Source of the DNA: Pseudodesulfovibrio tunisiensis
GTDB taxonomy: Bacteria; Desulfobacterota; Desulfovibrionia; Desulfovibrionales; Desulfovibrionaceae
NCBI RefSeq assembly: GCF_022809775.1
Contig: NZ_CP094380.1
Span: 248,001 to 312,000 of the forward strand
Direction: 5' to 3'
Length of the DNA: 64,000 nt
A model generated the notes under the pieces. It was not told the DNA's origin. It worked only from the letters and a program-made list of their open reading frames with translations, and searched no databases. Below, piece after piece: positions 33,986 through 41,844 of this stretch. The stretch's first letter is position 1. Each line of letters begins with the position of its first letter. Made by a program: the position numbers and the translations under genes.

Positions 33986-34930
33986 ATGAAATACGTTACA
34001 TTGAAAAACGGTGACAGGATTCCGGCTTTGGGGCTGGGAACCTGGCGTGCGGACAAGGGCGTCGTGACCAGAGCCGTGGCAAAGGCGGTCGAGATTGGCT
34101 ACCGTCACGTGGATTGCGCTCACTGCTACGGCAACGAGACGGAGATCGGCGAGGCCTTTCAGCGGCTCGCCATTCCCCGGGAACAGCTCTGGGTCACTTC
34201 CAAGCTGTGGAACAATGCGCAGAACCCGGATTCGGTCAGGCCCGCCCTTGAACACACCCTTGCGAACCTGCGACTCGACCATCTGGATCTGTATTTGATC
34301 CACTGGCCTGTGCAACTCAGGAAAGGGGTCATGTATCCGCAGGGACCGGACGATCTGATTCCGTGGACCACGGAACACATGCTGGAGCTGTGGGGTGCGT
34401 TGGAGGAATGCGTGCGGCAGGGGCTGGTTCGCAACATCGGCACCAGCAATTTCAGCACGAAGAAGCTTCAGGTGATTCTGGACAATTGCGCGATTGCCCC
34501 GGCCATGAGTCAGGTGGAAATTCATCCGTGCCAGCAGCAGAAAGTCATGTTCGATTTCTGCCGGGAAAACGGGCTTGGCCTGACCGGGTTCTGTCCCCTC
34601 GGCTCAAGCTCCAGACCGGCCCATCAGCAGAAGCGGGACGAGCCCTGTCCGTTGACTGAACCCGTGGTGCTGGACATTGCCGAGCGATACGGGGTGACCC
34701 CCGGCAAGATTCTTTTGGCCTGGGCCCTGACCAGAGGAACCATAGCCATTCCCAAGTCGACATCGGAAACGCATCTTCGGGAAAATCTGGAGGCTGCTGA
34801 CCTGACCCTGAATGTCGAGGACATGCAGGCAATGGCCTCGCTTGACAGAGGATACCGTTTCATTGACGGCAGTCATTGGATGATGGCGGGATCGCCCTAC
34901 AGCATGGAAAATCTGTGGGACGAAGAATAG
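33986..34930 (+). CDS. Aldo/keto reductase
   Basis: A 314-residue NAD(P)H-dependent aldo/keto reductase. The catalytic set is visible: Asp in HVDCAHCYGNE (with Tyr of the tetrad as CYGNE), Lys of VTSKLWN and His of YLIHWPV. The C-terminal nucleotide-binding part has IPKSTSETHLREN. Between the TRAP operon and the sigma-54 activator it could reduce the aldehyde or ketone released by the lyase (acetaldehyde or hydroxyacetone). This role is inference. Confidence 0.9.
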   Translation: MKYVTLKNGDRIPALGLGTWRADKGVVTRAVAKAVEIGYRHVDCAHCYGNETEIGEAFQRLAIPREQLWVTSKLWNNAQNPDSVRPALEHTLANLRLDHLDLYLIHWPVQLRKGVMYPQGPDDLIPWTTEHMLELWGALEECVRQGLVRNIGTSNFSTKKLQVILDNCAIAPAMSQVEIHPCQQQKVMFDFCRENGLGLTGFCPLGSSSRPAHQQKRDEPCPLTEPVVLDIAERYGVTPGKILLAWALTRGTIAIPKSTSETHLRENLEAADLTLNVEDMQAMASLDRGYRFIDGSHWMMAGSPYSMENLWDEE

Positions 34931-34942
34931 CAGCATGCAGAC

Positions 34943-34970
34943 AAGGCCTTTCCCGATCGGGGAAGGCCTT
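34943..34970. terminator. Bidirectional terminator between the reductase and activator genes
   Basis: AAGGCCT-rich 12-bp arms (34943-34954 and 34959-34970) with one mismatch, followed by a T-rich stretch. The stem includes the last bases of the activator gene. Confidence 0.65.
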
Positions 34971-36339
34971 ATTTCTTGTCGTACTTCTTGAGCTTCCGAA
35001 ACACCGTGGTTCTGTCCAGCCCCAGCTCCCGGGCCAGTTTGGTCATGTTGCCGACCCGCTCCATGCCGTCCTGCAGGACCTTCTTTTCCACGTTTTCCAG
35101 AATTTCCTTCATTGTTCTGCCCTGAAGAGCGATTCCGTTGTTCGCCGTCTCGGTGGGGGCGCTCTCCGGAGCCGGGACAAAGGGCAGATCTCCGATGTCG
35201 ATGGCGTTCTTCTTGCTGGAAACCACGCAGCCGAGAATCAGGTTTTCCAGTTCCCGGATGTTGCCGGGCCAGGAGTGGTTGAGCAGGGCGGTCTCGGTGG
35301 CCTGAGTAAAGGAGATGTTGCGCTTGTATTTCTTGCAGTAGAAATCCAGAAACAGGTGCGCCAGAGACAGGATGTCCGCCTTGCGCTTGCGAAGGGGCGG
35401 AATGTCGATGAGGGCGACCATGAGCCGGTAGTACAGGTCGCGGCGGAAATGGCCTTCCTTGACCTCTTCTTCCAGATTCTTGTTGGTGGCCGCCACGATG
35501 CGGACATCGACCTTTTGCGGCGAGGTGGCCCCGACCCGCAGGATTTCCTTGTCCTGCAGCAGTCTGAGCAGCCGCGTCTGCATGAGCAGGGGGAGTTCCC
35601 CGATTTCATCCAGAAACAGGGTTCCGCCTGACGCCGCCTCGACAAGGCCTATCTTTCCGTTCTTGTTTCCGCCGGAAAATGTGCCCGGAGCATAGCCGAA
35701 CAGTTCGGTTTCAATGAGGTTTTCCGGCATGCTGCCACAGTCGGCCTTGACAAAGGGCTTGTCCGAACGCTCGCTCAGCTCGTGAATCTTGCGTGCGAAG
35801 ACATCCTTGCCCACGCCGGTTTCACCCAGCAGAAGGATGGTGGCGTCGGTCTGGGCGACATTGGAGAGTTGTCCGTACAGCGCCTTCATGGACTTGCTTT
35901 GAATGACCACGGGGAGCTTGTTGAAGTCGTTGGATTGGCTTTGCAGCTTCTGATAGGCCTCCAGAAGTTCCTTTTGGGAATTCATCTGTTCCTTCAGTTC
36001 GGAAAGCTTCGAGATGTCTCGGGTATAGGTAACGACCAGAACGACATTTCCGCTGTCGTCAAAGACAGGAAAACCGTCGATGACCACTCTGCGTCCGTCG
36101 CTCAGGCTTTGCAGCCGGGTGGCGGGGTGTTTGCTTTGGACTATTTCAGGATTGAGAACGACATCGAAAAGACCGCAGTGCACCATTTCCTGCACGGATT
36201 TTCCGATGAATTCCGCACGCGGAATGCCCGTCAACTGCTCGTGACGATTGTTCAAATACACGATTTTGCCGGTGCGGTCGCTGATGCATATGGCTTCTTC
36301 GAAAGTCTCAATTATTTGGGCGAAATATTCACTGATCAT
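34969..36339 (-). CDS. PAS-domain sigma-54-dependent transcriptional activator
   Basis: A 456-residue enhancer-binding protein. Order: PAS domain at about 2-115 (ETFEEAICISDRTGKIVYLNNRHEQLTG), AAA+ domain with Walker A GETGVGKD and Walker B GGTLFLDEIGELP, and a Fis-type helix-turn-helix (NMTKLARELGLDRTTVFRKLK) at the very C-terminus. The sigma-54-contact loop reads GTFSGG, not GAFTGA. ATG 36339 is preferred over the TTG at 36366. No receiver domain is present, so a small molecule or aldehyde sensed by PAS is likely. It is the natural activator for the three sigma-54 promoters at 28191, 28538 and 29843. Confidence 0.9.
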   Translation of the reverse strand: MISEYFAQIIETFEEAICISDRTGKIVYLNNRHEQLTGIPRAEFIGKSVQEMVHCGLFDVVLNPEIVQSKHPATRLQSLSDGRRVVIDGFPVFDDSGNVVLVVTYTRDISKLSELKEQMNSQKELLEAYQKLQSQSNDFNKLPVVIQSKSMKALYGQLSNVAQTDATILLLGETGVGKDVFARKIHELSERSDKPFVKADCGSMPENLIETELFGYAPGTFSGGNKNGKIGLVEAASGGTLFLDEIGELPLLMQTRLLRLLQDKEILRVGATSPQKVDVRIVAATNKNLEEEVKEGHFRRDLYYRLMVALIDIPPLRKRKADILSLAHLFLDFYCKKYKRNISFTQATETALLNHSWPGNIRELENLILGCVVSSKKNAIDIGDLPFVPAPESAPTETANNGIALQGRTMKEILENVEKKVLQDGMERVGNMTKLARELGLDRTTVFRKLKKYDKK

Positions 36340-37155
36340 TTGCGGGATGATACCCTGTAATGGCAAAGTCAGTCAACTGGGTCGTCTTTTGTTTGGTGAT
36401 GTCGCAACCTCTTGCAATGAAAGCAAATTGATGATGGAAAGCTCCGCAGCTCCGGGATTCGATTCACGTCCGGCGTCGATGGCCTTGATGGCTCGCGCTA
36501 CGCGTTGGCGTGCCGCTTGAAGCCTTCGGCTGACGGGCCTGATTTCAGTCCATTCGTTCCCAGCACGTATATCCAGAAGACAGTGTGCCAGCCCGATTCT
36601 TGAGCTTCACGACCTGACGCAGAGTATTGGCCGCCTTGCCGTAGGACCGTCTTCCGCAGGGACACTTGCTCTTGGTCAGCCAGCATTTGGTCGAAGTGGA
36701 ATGTTCGGCCCGAATTCTTCGGGTCCAGGCTGTTTCGGTACTCCTGCCGTTTCAGTTGGAGGTCTCGAGCAAGTACAGCAAGTTCAAGCAGTTCAGGCTG
36801 AAGGACGTCTATAATTATCCATGGTGGACCCTGTGCGGCGTGGCCTTGTGCCTTGTTGTGTACGGTGTTCTGCATCGAAGACGTTTTCATGCGAATCCCT
36901 CCCTACCGGACATGGTCTTTCTTGCGGCAACCGGGCTTTACGGTCTGATCGCCCTTGTGGCTGTTGGCGGAGTTCGGAAAAAGCGAATGTCATGGAGAGG
37001 GGGGCAGATCATGTGGCGCGTTTGCTGCTGCCGGTCTTGTCGAACCATGAGTGCCGTCTTCCGATTTCGATCCTGAGTCATCCCGAATTTGGGATTGGCC
37101 GTCTCGGGCAAGTCTGGCAATGGAGCCGAAGGAACGTTCCTTCGGCTTTTTTTTT
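36340..37155. other. Gene-poor, probably degenerate stretch
   Basis: About 1.2 kb (36340-37582) separates the activator and the second iclR gene. No frame matches a family. The longest candidate on the plus strand is 36666-37076, with a hydrophobic segment but unusual codon use and no good ribosome site. A perfect terminator follows at 37124, as if a plus-strand gene had once ended here. I treat it as a decayed gene. Confidence 0.4.
37124..37155 (+). terminator. Perfect rho-independent terminator
   Basis: AGCCGAAGGAAC and its complement form a spacer-free 24-base palindrome (37124-37147) followed by T to 37155. No clear gene lies upstream on this strand. Confidence 0.85.
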
Positions 37156-37320
37156 ACTTTACAATTCTGGTGAGATAGTGGCAGTAATAAAGACTTGCCG
37201 ATTTTGAAGGCAGTGTTCGACAGTGCAGACACCGTCGACAAGGAATCGGGATCGGCAAGGTTGTCCTGAAACAGAAGGTTCTGTCCCATAATGCGCTACG
37301 GAAGCGATGGGGTTCTAAAG

Positions 37321-37345
37321 TGGTACGACGTTTCATTATGTGGTA
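37321..37345. promoter_or_regulatory. IclR-type operator D
   Basis: TGGTA-N5-TTTCA-N5-TGGTA, the same three-half-site, 10-base-phased layout as operators B and C of the BCCT/oxidoreductase locus 25 kb away. It lies 238 bases upstream of the second iclR gene. Confidence 0.55.
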
Positions 37346-37582
37346 TGTAGTGTATCCTTAAAAAACGGGACTGTGTCCCGAATTGTGTTACGAAAGAGAT
37401 AACGGATGATTTTCCGAGTGGTTGGCCGAGTTGCCTGCTTAATTTGGTGTTTTGTCGGGGTCGGCTGTGCCTGAGTCTGTTGGATGAGTGGCCGATCTCG
37501 CCTCGATTGAGTCGCTTTGGCGGTTTGCCGCTGGGGAACTGAATCGGGGATGGCTGTGTCAATATGAATTCGGGGAGTTAGA

Positions 37583-38392
37583 ATGTCTGAGTCTGAAAAG
37601 AAGTACTATACGATCGGAGCCATCGTGAAGGCCTGTTCCGTGGTGGAGATGCTTTCCACGAGAAAATCCTGGGACCTTTCCGGCCTGTGCCGTGCAGTGG
37701 GGCTGCCCAAGACAACGGTGCATCGCATCCTGCTGACTCTTGAAGACCTCGGTTTTGTCCTGCAGGAACAGGAGCGGGGCGAATATGCGCTTTCATACAA
37801 GATATTCTCTCTCGGCAGTCGGGTTGTGAATCATTCCAATATCGTGGACTTTGCCCGGAGCCACTGCCGCGACCTGTTGCGGAAGGTCAATGAAACCGTG
37901 AACCTGTGCGTTGTATCCGGGACGGACATGCTGATTATCGACAAGCAGGTCGCCACCCAGTCCCTTCGGCAGGATTCTCTGGTCGGCAGCTCGTATCCGC
38001 TGTTTCATTCCGCGTCCGGCAAAGTGGTGCTTGCATTTCTCGAGGATGATGAACGGGAAAAGCTGCTTGCGCGGATCAAACGGGAGAATTTCGAGGTGAC
38101 CGAACAGGATGTGGAAGCCCTGCGTCAGGAATCGTTGGAGATTCGGAAGACCGGACTGGGGCACGACTACGAGGAAGTGTATCAGGGGGTCCGGTGTATT
38201 GCTGCGCCCATTTTCGATTTTCAGGATCGAATCATTGCCACGCTCAGTGTTTCGGTTCCCACGATACGGCTTGACGACAAGAGCCGCGTCCGTATTGAGC
38301 GGGAACTGCTGATTGCCGCAGAACGGATATCCTCGCGCGTGGGGTCGTTTCATCCCCTTTTCCGCTTGGTGGAGAGGAGGGTGGAAGGCTGA
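37583..38392 (+). CDS. IclR family transcriptional regulator (second copy)
   Basis: A 269-residue IclR regulator: winged helix at about 8-70 (AIVKACSVVEMLSTRKSWDLSGLCRAVGLPKTTVHRILLTLEDLGFV) and effector domain with KVNETVNLCVVSGTDMLIIDKQ and HSASGKVVLAFLEDDER, closely parallel to the product of 9592-10413. Since operator D in front of it resembles the sites of the first locus, the two regulators may cross-control one regulon. It lies next to a methyltransferase group with its own MarR regulator, so its link to that group is not clear. Confidence 0.9.
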   Translation: MSESEKKYYTIGAIVKACSVVEMLSTRKSWDLSGLCRAVGLPKTTVHRILLTLEDLGFVLQEQERGEYALSYKIFSLGSRVVNHSNIVDFARSHCRDLLRKVNETVNLCVVSGTDMLIIDKQVATQSLRQDSLVGSSYPLFHSASGKVVLAFLEDDEREKLLARIKRENFEVTEQDVEALRQESLEIRKTGLGHDYEEVYQGVRCIAAPIFDFQDRIIATLSVSVPTIRLDDKSRVRIERELLIAAERISSRVGSFHPLFRLVERRVEG

Positions 38393-38409
38393 TTTCGAGC
38401 AAAAAATAA

Positions 38410-38446
38410 TGACAACTTAATTGTCAACTTGACAATGTGATTGTCA
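38410..38446. promoter_or_regulatory. Twin MarR operators TGACAA-N5-TTGTCA
   Basis: Two perfect 6-5-6 palindromes, TGACAA-N5-TTGTCA, at 38410-38426 and 38430-38446, starting 20 bases (two helical turns) apart, about 50 bases upstream of the methyltransferase-like gene. The marR gene two positions down is the likely repressor, giving autoregulation. Confidence 0.7.
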
Positions 38447-38492
38447 TATGGTTTTCTGCTTCCATAATTGATTTTCAATCAAGGAGGAAGTC

Positions 38493-38987
38493 ATGAAAAT
38501 CTCGACGCCAGTTACCGAGTGCCAGTCCGATTCTCCGGGCGTGGTTGTTATGCCTCCCCTGGCCTTCAAGGTCTCCCTGCTTGCGGGGATTTGTCTGGAA
38601 GGGGTGTGGCCGTGGCCATTTGATGTGTGCAGCATGACAGGGCACATCGCAGCAGGTGCATTCGTGGCATTTCTCGGTTTTGCCTTCATGATGTGGGGAT
38701 ACGGGCTTTTCAGGAAGCTGGGCGTGGGGGTGCCCACCAATACGCCTTCGTCCGTTCTGGTCCGTGGCGGTGCCTATCGATACAGCCGCAACCCCATGTA
38801 TGTCGGGTTCATTGTCATTCTGGCCGGGATCGGTTTTGCCGCAGGCAGTGTCTGGCTGCTGCTGACCGTCGTGCCCATGTGGGCATATCTGCAATGGTTT
38901 GTCATTCCCCGGGAGGAAGCGTATCTGCAAAGAACATTCGGTCAGGAATATATCGAGTTTTGCCGAGCCGTGCGGAGGTGGTTGTAG
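38493..38987 (+). CDS. Isoprenylcysteine carboxyl methyltransferase-like membrane protein
   Basis: A 164-residue protein of the ICMT/phospholipid methyltransferase type with four or five membrane segments. The conserved SAM-site motif is GAYRYSRNPMYVGFI (about 91-105), followed by IPREEAYLQRTFGQEYIEFCRAVRRWL at the C-terminus, both typical. Bacterial members are poorly defined; they may methylate a lipid or small molecule. First gene after twin MarR operators, two bases before marR. Confidence 0.85.
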   Translation: MKISTPVTECQSDSPGVVVMPPLAFKVSLLAGICLEGVWPWPFDVCSMTGHIAAGAFVAFLGFAFMMWGYGLFRKLGVGVPTNTPSSVLVRGGAYRYSRNPMYVGFIVILAGIGFAAGSVWLLLTVVPMWAYLQWFVIPREEAYLQRTFGQEYIEFCRAVRRWL

Positions 38988-38988
38988 C

Positions 38989-39441
38989 ATGACGAAGTCC
39001 GAACGGTTTGCAACGGGTGAATCCCTGCATGCCCTTTTCAAGAGGGTTTTCGCCCTGCACGCCGCATTGACCGAGGTACAGGATTCCGTGCACGAACAGG
39101 CCGGAATGCGTACTTCGCAGATCAAGATGGCGGACCGCCTGCAACGGTTCGGCCCGGCAACCGTGCCGGATCTGGCGGCAGCCCTCGGGGTTTCCCGGCA
39201 GTATGTGCAGACCGTCTGCAATGAACTGCATGACGCAGCCCTGTTGACCTTTGAGGACAATCCGCGCCACAAGCGTTCCAAATTGATGGCGCTGACCGAT
39301 TCCGGTTGCCGTGTTCTGGCCGAGGCCCGGGCAAGGGAGGCGGGGATCATCCGGGAACTGTTGCCCGATCTGGATGATGCTGCGGTCTCCGAGGCAACGG
39401 AGCTGCTGGCGGAAATCGTGAAACGAATCCGTCATGTCTGA
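38989..39441 (+). CDS. MarR family transcriptional regulator
   Basis: A 150-residue MarR-type protein; winged helix GPATVPDLAAALGVSRQYVQTVCNELHDAALLTFEDNPRHKRSKLMALTDSG with recognition helix SRQYVQTVCNEL. GGAGG precedes ATG 38989, one base after the methyltransferase stop. Probably represses its own operon through the TGACAA-N5-TTGTCA sites. Confidence 0.9.
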   Translation: MTKSERFATGESLHALFKRVFALHAALTEVQDSVHEQAGMRTSQIKMADRLQRFGPATVPDLAAALGVSRQYVQTVCNELHDAALLTFEDNPRHKRSKLMALTDSGCRVLAEARAREAGIIRELLPDLDDAAVSEATELLAEIVKRIRHV

Positions 39442-39493
39442 TGAAGGGGACCGTGTTGTCCTTGCTCGGGCTGTCCATCCTTGTTGCAATCAA

Positions 39494-39522
39494 ATATTGA
39501 AAATGGATGTCATTTTCAATAT
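39494..39522. promoter_or_regulatory. Long perfect operator-like palindrome
   Basis: Arms of 12 bases (ATATTGAAAATG, 39494-39505, and its complement, 39511-39522) around a 5-base spacer, 85 bases upstream of the second methyltransferase-like gene. Its length and AT content suit a dimeric repressor. It differs from the TGACAA sites, so a second regulator is possible. Confidence 0.5.
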
Positions 39523-39606
39523 AGTGCTCCAAGCCGCCAATGCAGGGCCGACGCGAAATGGGTCGCGATTCGGCCTTGCATTTCGCGCGGTTCAAAGGAG
39601 TTTTGC

Positions 39607-40293
39607 ATGTCTTTTCGTTGCGGATTGCTGGTCAAGGCGTTGATTTCCGTCATTGTTCCCCTTGCTGTCATGGGAATGGGGTGGTTGACTGGCGGCGGCG
39701 CTTTCAGCGGATTTTGCGTCGAGTACAGCCGATTGGCATTGCTGTTTCTGACGGCAGCCATGTTTTTCGCCATACCGTTTGCCTTGAAGCGGGTCGTCAA
39801 TTTTGCCAGCAGGAACAATGCGCGCAACAAGCCGCAGGATTGGATGGTGATTGGTGCCACGGCGCTGAGCTTTGTCCTCGGATTTGTCAGCCCCATGACC
39901 GATGCGGCAGGGGTGGGTGTGCTGCCCGGAGGTGAGGTCGTGCGTTGGGCCGGGGTGCTTCTGTATGCTGCCGGCGGGATTTTCATGATCTGGGGTCCGC
40001 TGCATCTCGGCAGGCAGTTCAGCATGTATGTCACCCTTCAGGAAAACCACGAGCTGGTCACGTCCGGCCCCTTTTCCTTCCTGCGGCATCCCCGCTACGC
40101 AGGGTGCCTGTACTGGGGCTTTGCCCTGCCCATGGTTTTCCTTTCCGGTCCGGGAATGCTTGTCGCTGTCGTCTATGCCGCTTTCTTCCTTTGGCGGATT
40201 CATGGTGAGGAGCGGATGCTTGAGGAACATTTCAAGGATCGTTGGGTGGCCTATGCCGCCAGAACCAAAAGGTTGATCCCCTTCGTGTATTAG
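39607..40293 (+). CDS. ICMT-like membrane methyltransferase (second)
   Basis: A 228-residue protein with six or seven membrane segments and the methyltransferase signature VTSGPFSFLRHPRYAGCLYWG (about 149-169), and a C-terminal EERMLEEHFKDRWVAYAARTKRLIPFVY. The ATG at 39607 follows AAAGGAG. Longer at its N-terminus than the first copy (38493) and not closely similar outside the signature. The substrate is unknown. Confidence 0.82.
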   Translation: MSFRCGLLVKALISVIVPLAVMGMGWLTGGGAFSGFCVEYSRLALLFLTAAMFFAIPFALKRVVNFASRNNARNKPQDWMVIGATALSFVLGFVSPMTDAAGVGVLPGGEVVRWAGVLLYAAGGIFMIWGPLHLGRQFSMYVTLQENHELVTSGPFSFLRHPRYAGCLYWGFALPMVFLSGPGMLVAVVYAAFFLWRIHGEERMLEEHFKDRWVAYAARTKRLIPFVY

Positions 40294-40563
40294 CCTTTCC
40301 CGTTTCGGGAGAAGGAAAAGGCTGTTGGGTTGACAAGTTTGGTTTAGAAGCTTAACCATCCTGGCATGGCGCACATGGTGAACGAGTTTCTGCATGGGAA
40401 GCAGTTTTTTCGGTCCGTACCGGGGAGGCTGCTTTTCCTGTGTCATTTCGACAATGACCGCCTGTGGTCAGTGACAATGACGGAATGGGTTCCCGCGTTT
40501 CCGGCTGGGAAGGCAGCGGAGGAACCTGTGTAATGAACTTCAGCAGCAATATGGAAGGATGGA

Positions 40564-41157
40564 ATGCGCATACTCAATTTGTACGCATCGATGAACGGCA
40601 ATACGGAAAAGGTTGCCACGGAAGTGGAGAAAAGCCTGTTCGGCATGGGACATGATGTGGAAACCGTGAACGTTGCCCGGGATGAACGCGAACTGGAACT
40701 GCTGGAGTACGACATCACCTTCATCGGTGGCGGGGTCTACTCCTGGCTGCCGTGCAAGGCCATGCTCGGCTGGATCGACAGACAGATGGCAGCCGCAAAG
40801 AAGAAGGGACTCATTCTGCCCAACTCGCCGCGTGTGCCCGGCAAGTTCGTCAGCGTGTATGCCACGTACGCCGGTCCGCATACGGGCGAGGCCGAGGCTG
40901 TGCCTGCAATCAAGTACATGGGCCAGCTTTTCGATCACATCGGGGTCACCATTGCCTCGGAGTGGAGCGTTGTGGGGGAATTCTCTCCGGAAAAAATGCA
41001 TTTCATGAACACCTGCGGCAGATTGGGGAATATTGAAGGCCGTCCCAATGCCGACGACCTGCGTGCGGTTCGGGAGCAGGTCTGCGCGTTGGTGCAGTCG
41101 CTTGCCCCGGTGGTGAACATGGCGCATGGAGCGGACAATGCGAGCGCAGCTTCCTGA
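40564..41157 (+). CDS. Flavodoxin-domain protein
   Basis: A 197-residue flavodoxin-like protein, with FMN phosphate loop YASMNGNTEKVA at 8-19 and the GGGVYSWLPCKAMLGW and YATYAGPHTGEAEA segments that would pack over the flavin. Related proteins are electron carriers or NAD(P)H-linked reductases. The 270 bases before it hold no gene, only an imperfect hairpin just after the previous stop. Confidence 0.85.
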   Translation: MRILNLYASMNGNTEKVATEVEKSLFGMGHDVETVNVARDERELELLEYDITFIGGGVYSWLPCKAMLGWIDRQMAAAKKKGLILPNSPRVPGKFVSVYATYAGPHTGEAEAVPAIKYMGQLFDHIGVTIASEWSVVGEFSPEKMHFMNTCGRLGNIEGRPNADDLRAVREQVCALVQSLAPVVNMAHGADNASAAS

Positions 41158-41196
41158 TTCATCGGAAATTCACGTCTCAACATTGGAGAATGGACA

Positions 41197-41766
41197 ATGA
41201 AGGCAGGGAATTGTCGCAGTCGAGGGCCGACCAGTTACGGGATGCAGGATTCGATGCTGGTCTTCGGGAAACTCGGATTGAAACCGGGAGATACGTTTCT
41301 GGACCTTGGATGCGGCCCCGGTGACTATTCCGTGCACGCCGCGGAAGAGGTGGGACCTGCTGGACGGGTTCTCTTCATGGACCGGGATGCCTCGGCTGTC
41401 GAACGTCTGGTTCAGCGTGCCGAGTCGCTGGATTTGACCAACATGGTTCCCGTGGTCCACGACATGAGCGAGTCGCTGCCTCTGGATGACGATGCATGCG
41501 ATGTCTGCCTGACGGCCACGGTGCTGCACGCCGTGAATTTGGGCCGCCATGGGCCGGCGCTGTTTGCTGAAATTCGTCGCGTGCTGGGTCCTTCGGGAAC
41601 GTATGCCGTACTGGAATGCAAAAAGCAGGACAAGCCATGGGGGCCGCCCCTGCATGTCCGGCTTTCGCCCGAGGAGGTCGAGACTGCGGTCCTGCCTGCC
41701 GGGTTTCGGCGTGTCGGGCATGTTGATCTCGGCGTCAACTATCTGCTCCTGTTTGCTCCGGCATAG
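41197..41766 (+). CDS. Class I SAM-dependent methyltransferase
   Basis: A 189-residue methyltransferase of the UbiE/ArsM-like class I fold. Motif I is LDLGCGPGDYSVHAAEEVGPAGRVLFMDRD (about 34-63), then the acidic loop DMSESLPLDDDACDVCLTATVLHAV and the FAEIRRVLGPSGTYAVLE strand. Last gene before a strong terminator. With the two membrane methyltransferases it hints at methyl transfer to a lipid or metal compound; no substrate is evident. Confidence 0.85.
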   Translation: MKAGNCRSRGPTSYGMQDSMLVFGKLGLKPGDTFLDLGCGPGDYSVHAAEEVGPAGRVLFMDRDASAVERLVQRAESLDLTNMVPVVHDMSESLPLDDDACDVCLTATVLHAVNLGRHGPALFAEIRRVLGPSGTYAVLECKKQDKPWGPPLHVRLSPEEVETAVLPAGFRRVGHVDLGVNYLLLFAPA

Positions 41767-41790
41767 CTGCTGTTGCAGAATGGAGAAAGG

Positions 41791-41821
41791 AAAAGCCCCT
41801 CGGAATCGAGGGGCTTTTTTT
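41791..41821. terminator. Bidirectional terminator
   Basis: A 12-bp stem AAAAGCCCCTCG (41791-41802) with its complement (41807-41818), running into T to 41821. It serves the plus-strand methyltransferase and the minus-strand arylsulfotransferase-like gene. Confidence 0.9.
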
Positions 41822-41844
41822 AGTGATGGGGGAAGAATCCGGGC

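Noticed and set aside
36666..37076. 136-codon frame with a hydrophobic stretch
   Set aside because: No ribosome site, no family, codon use unlike the neighbours; kept only as a possible decayed gene.
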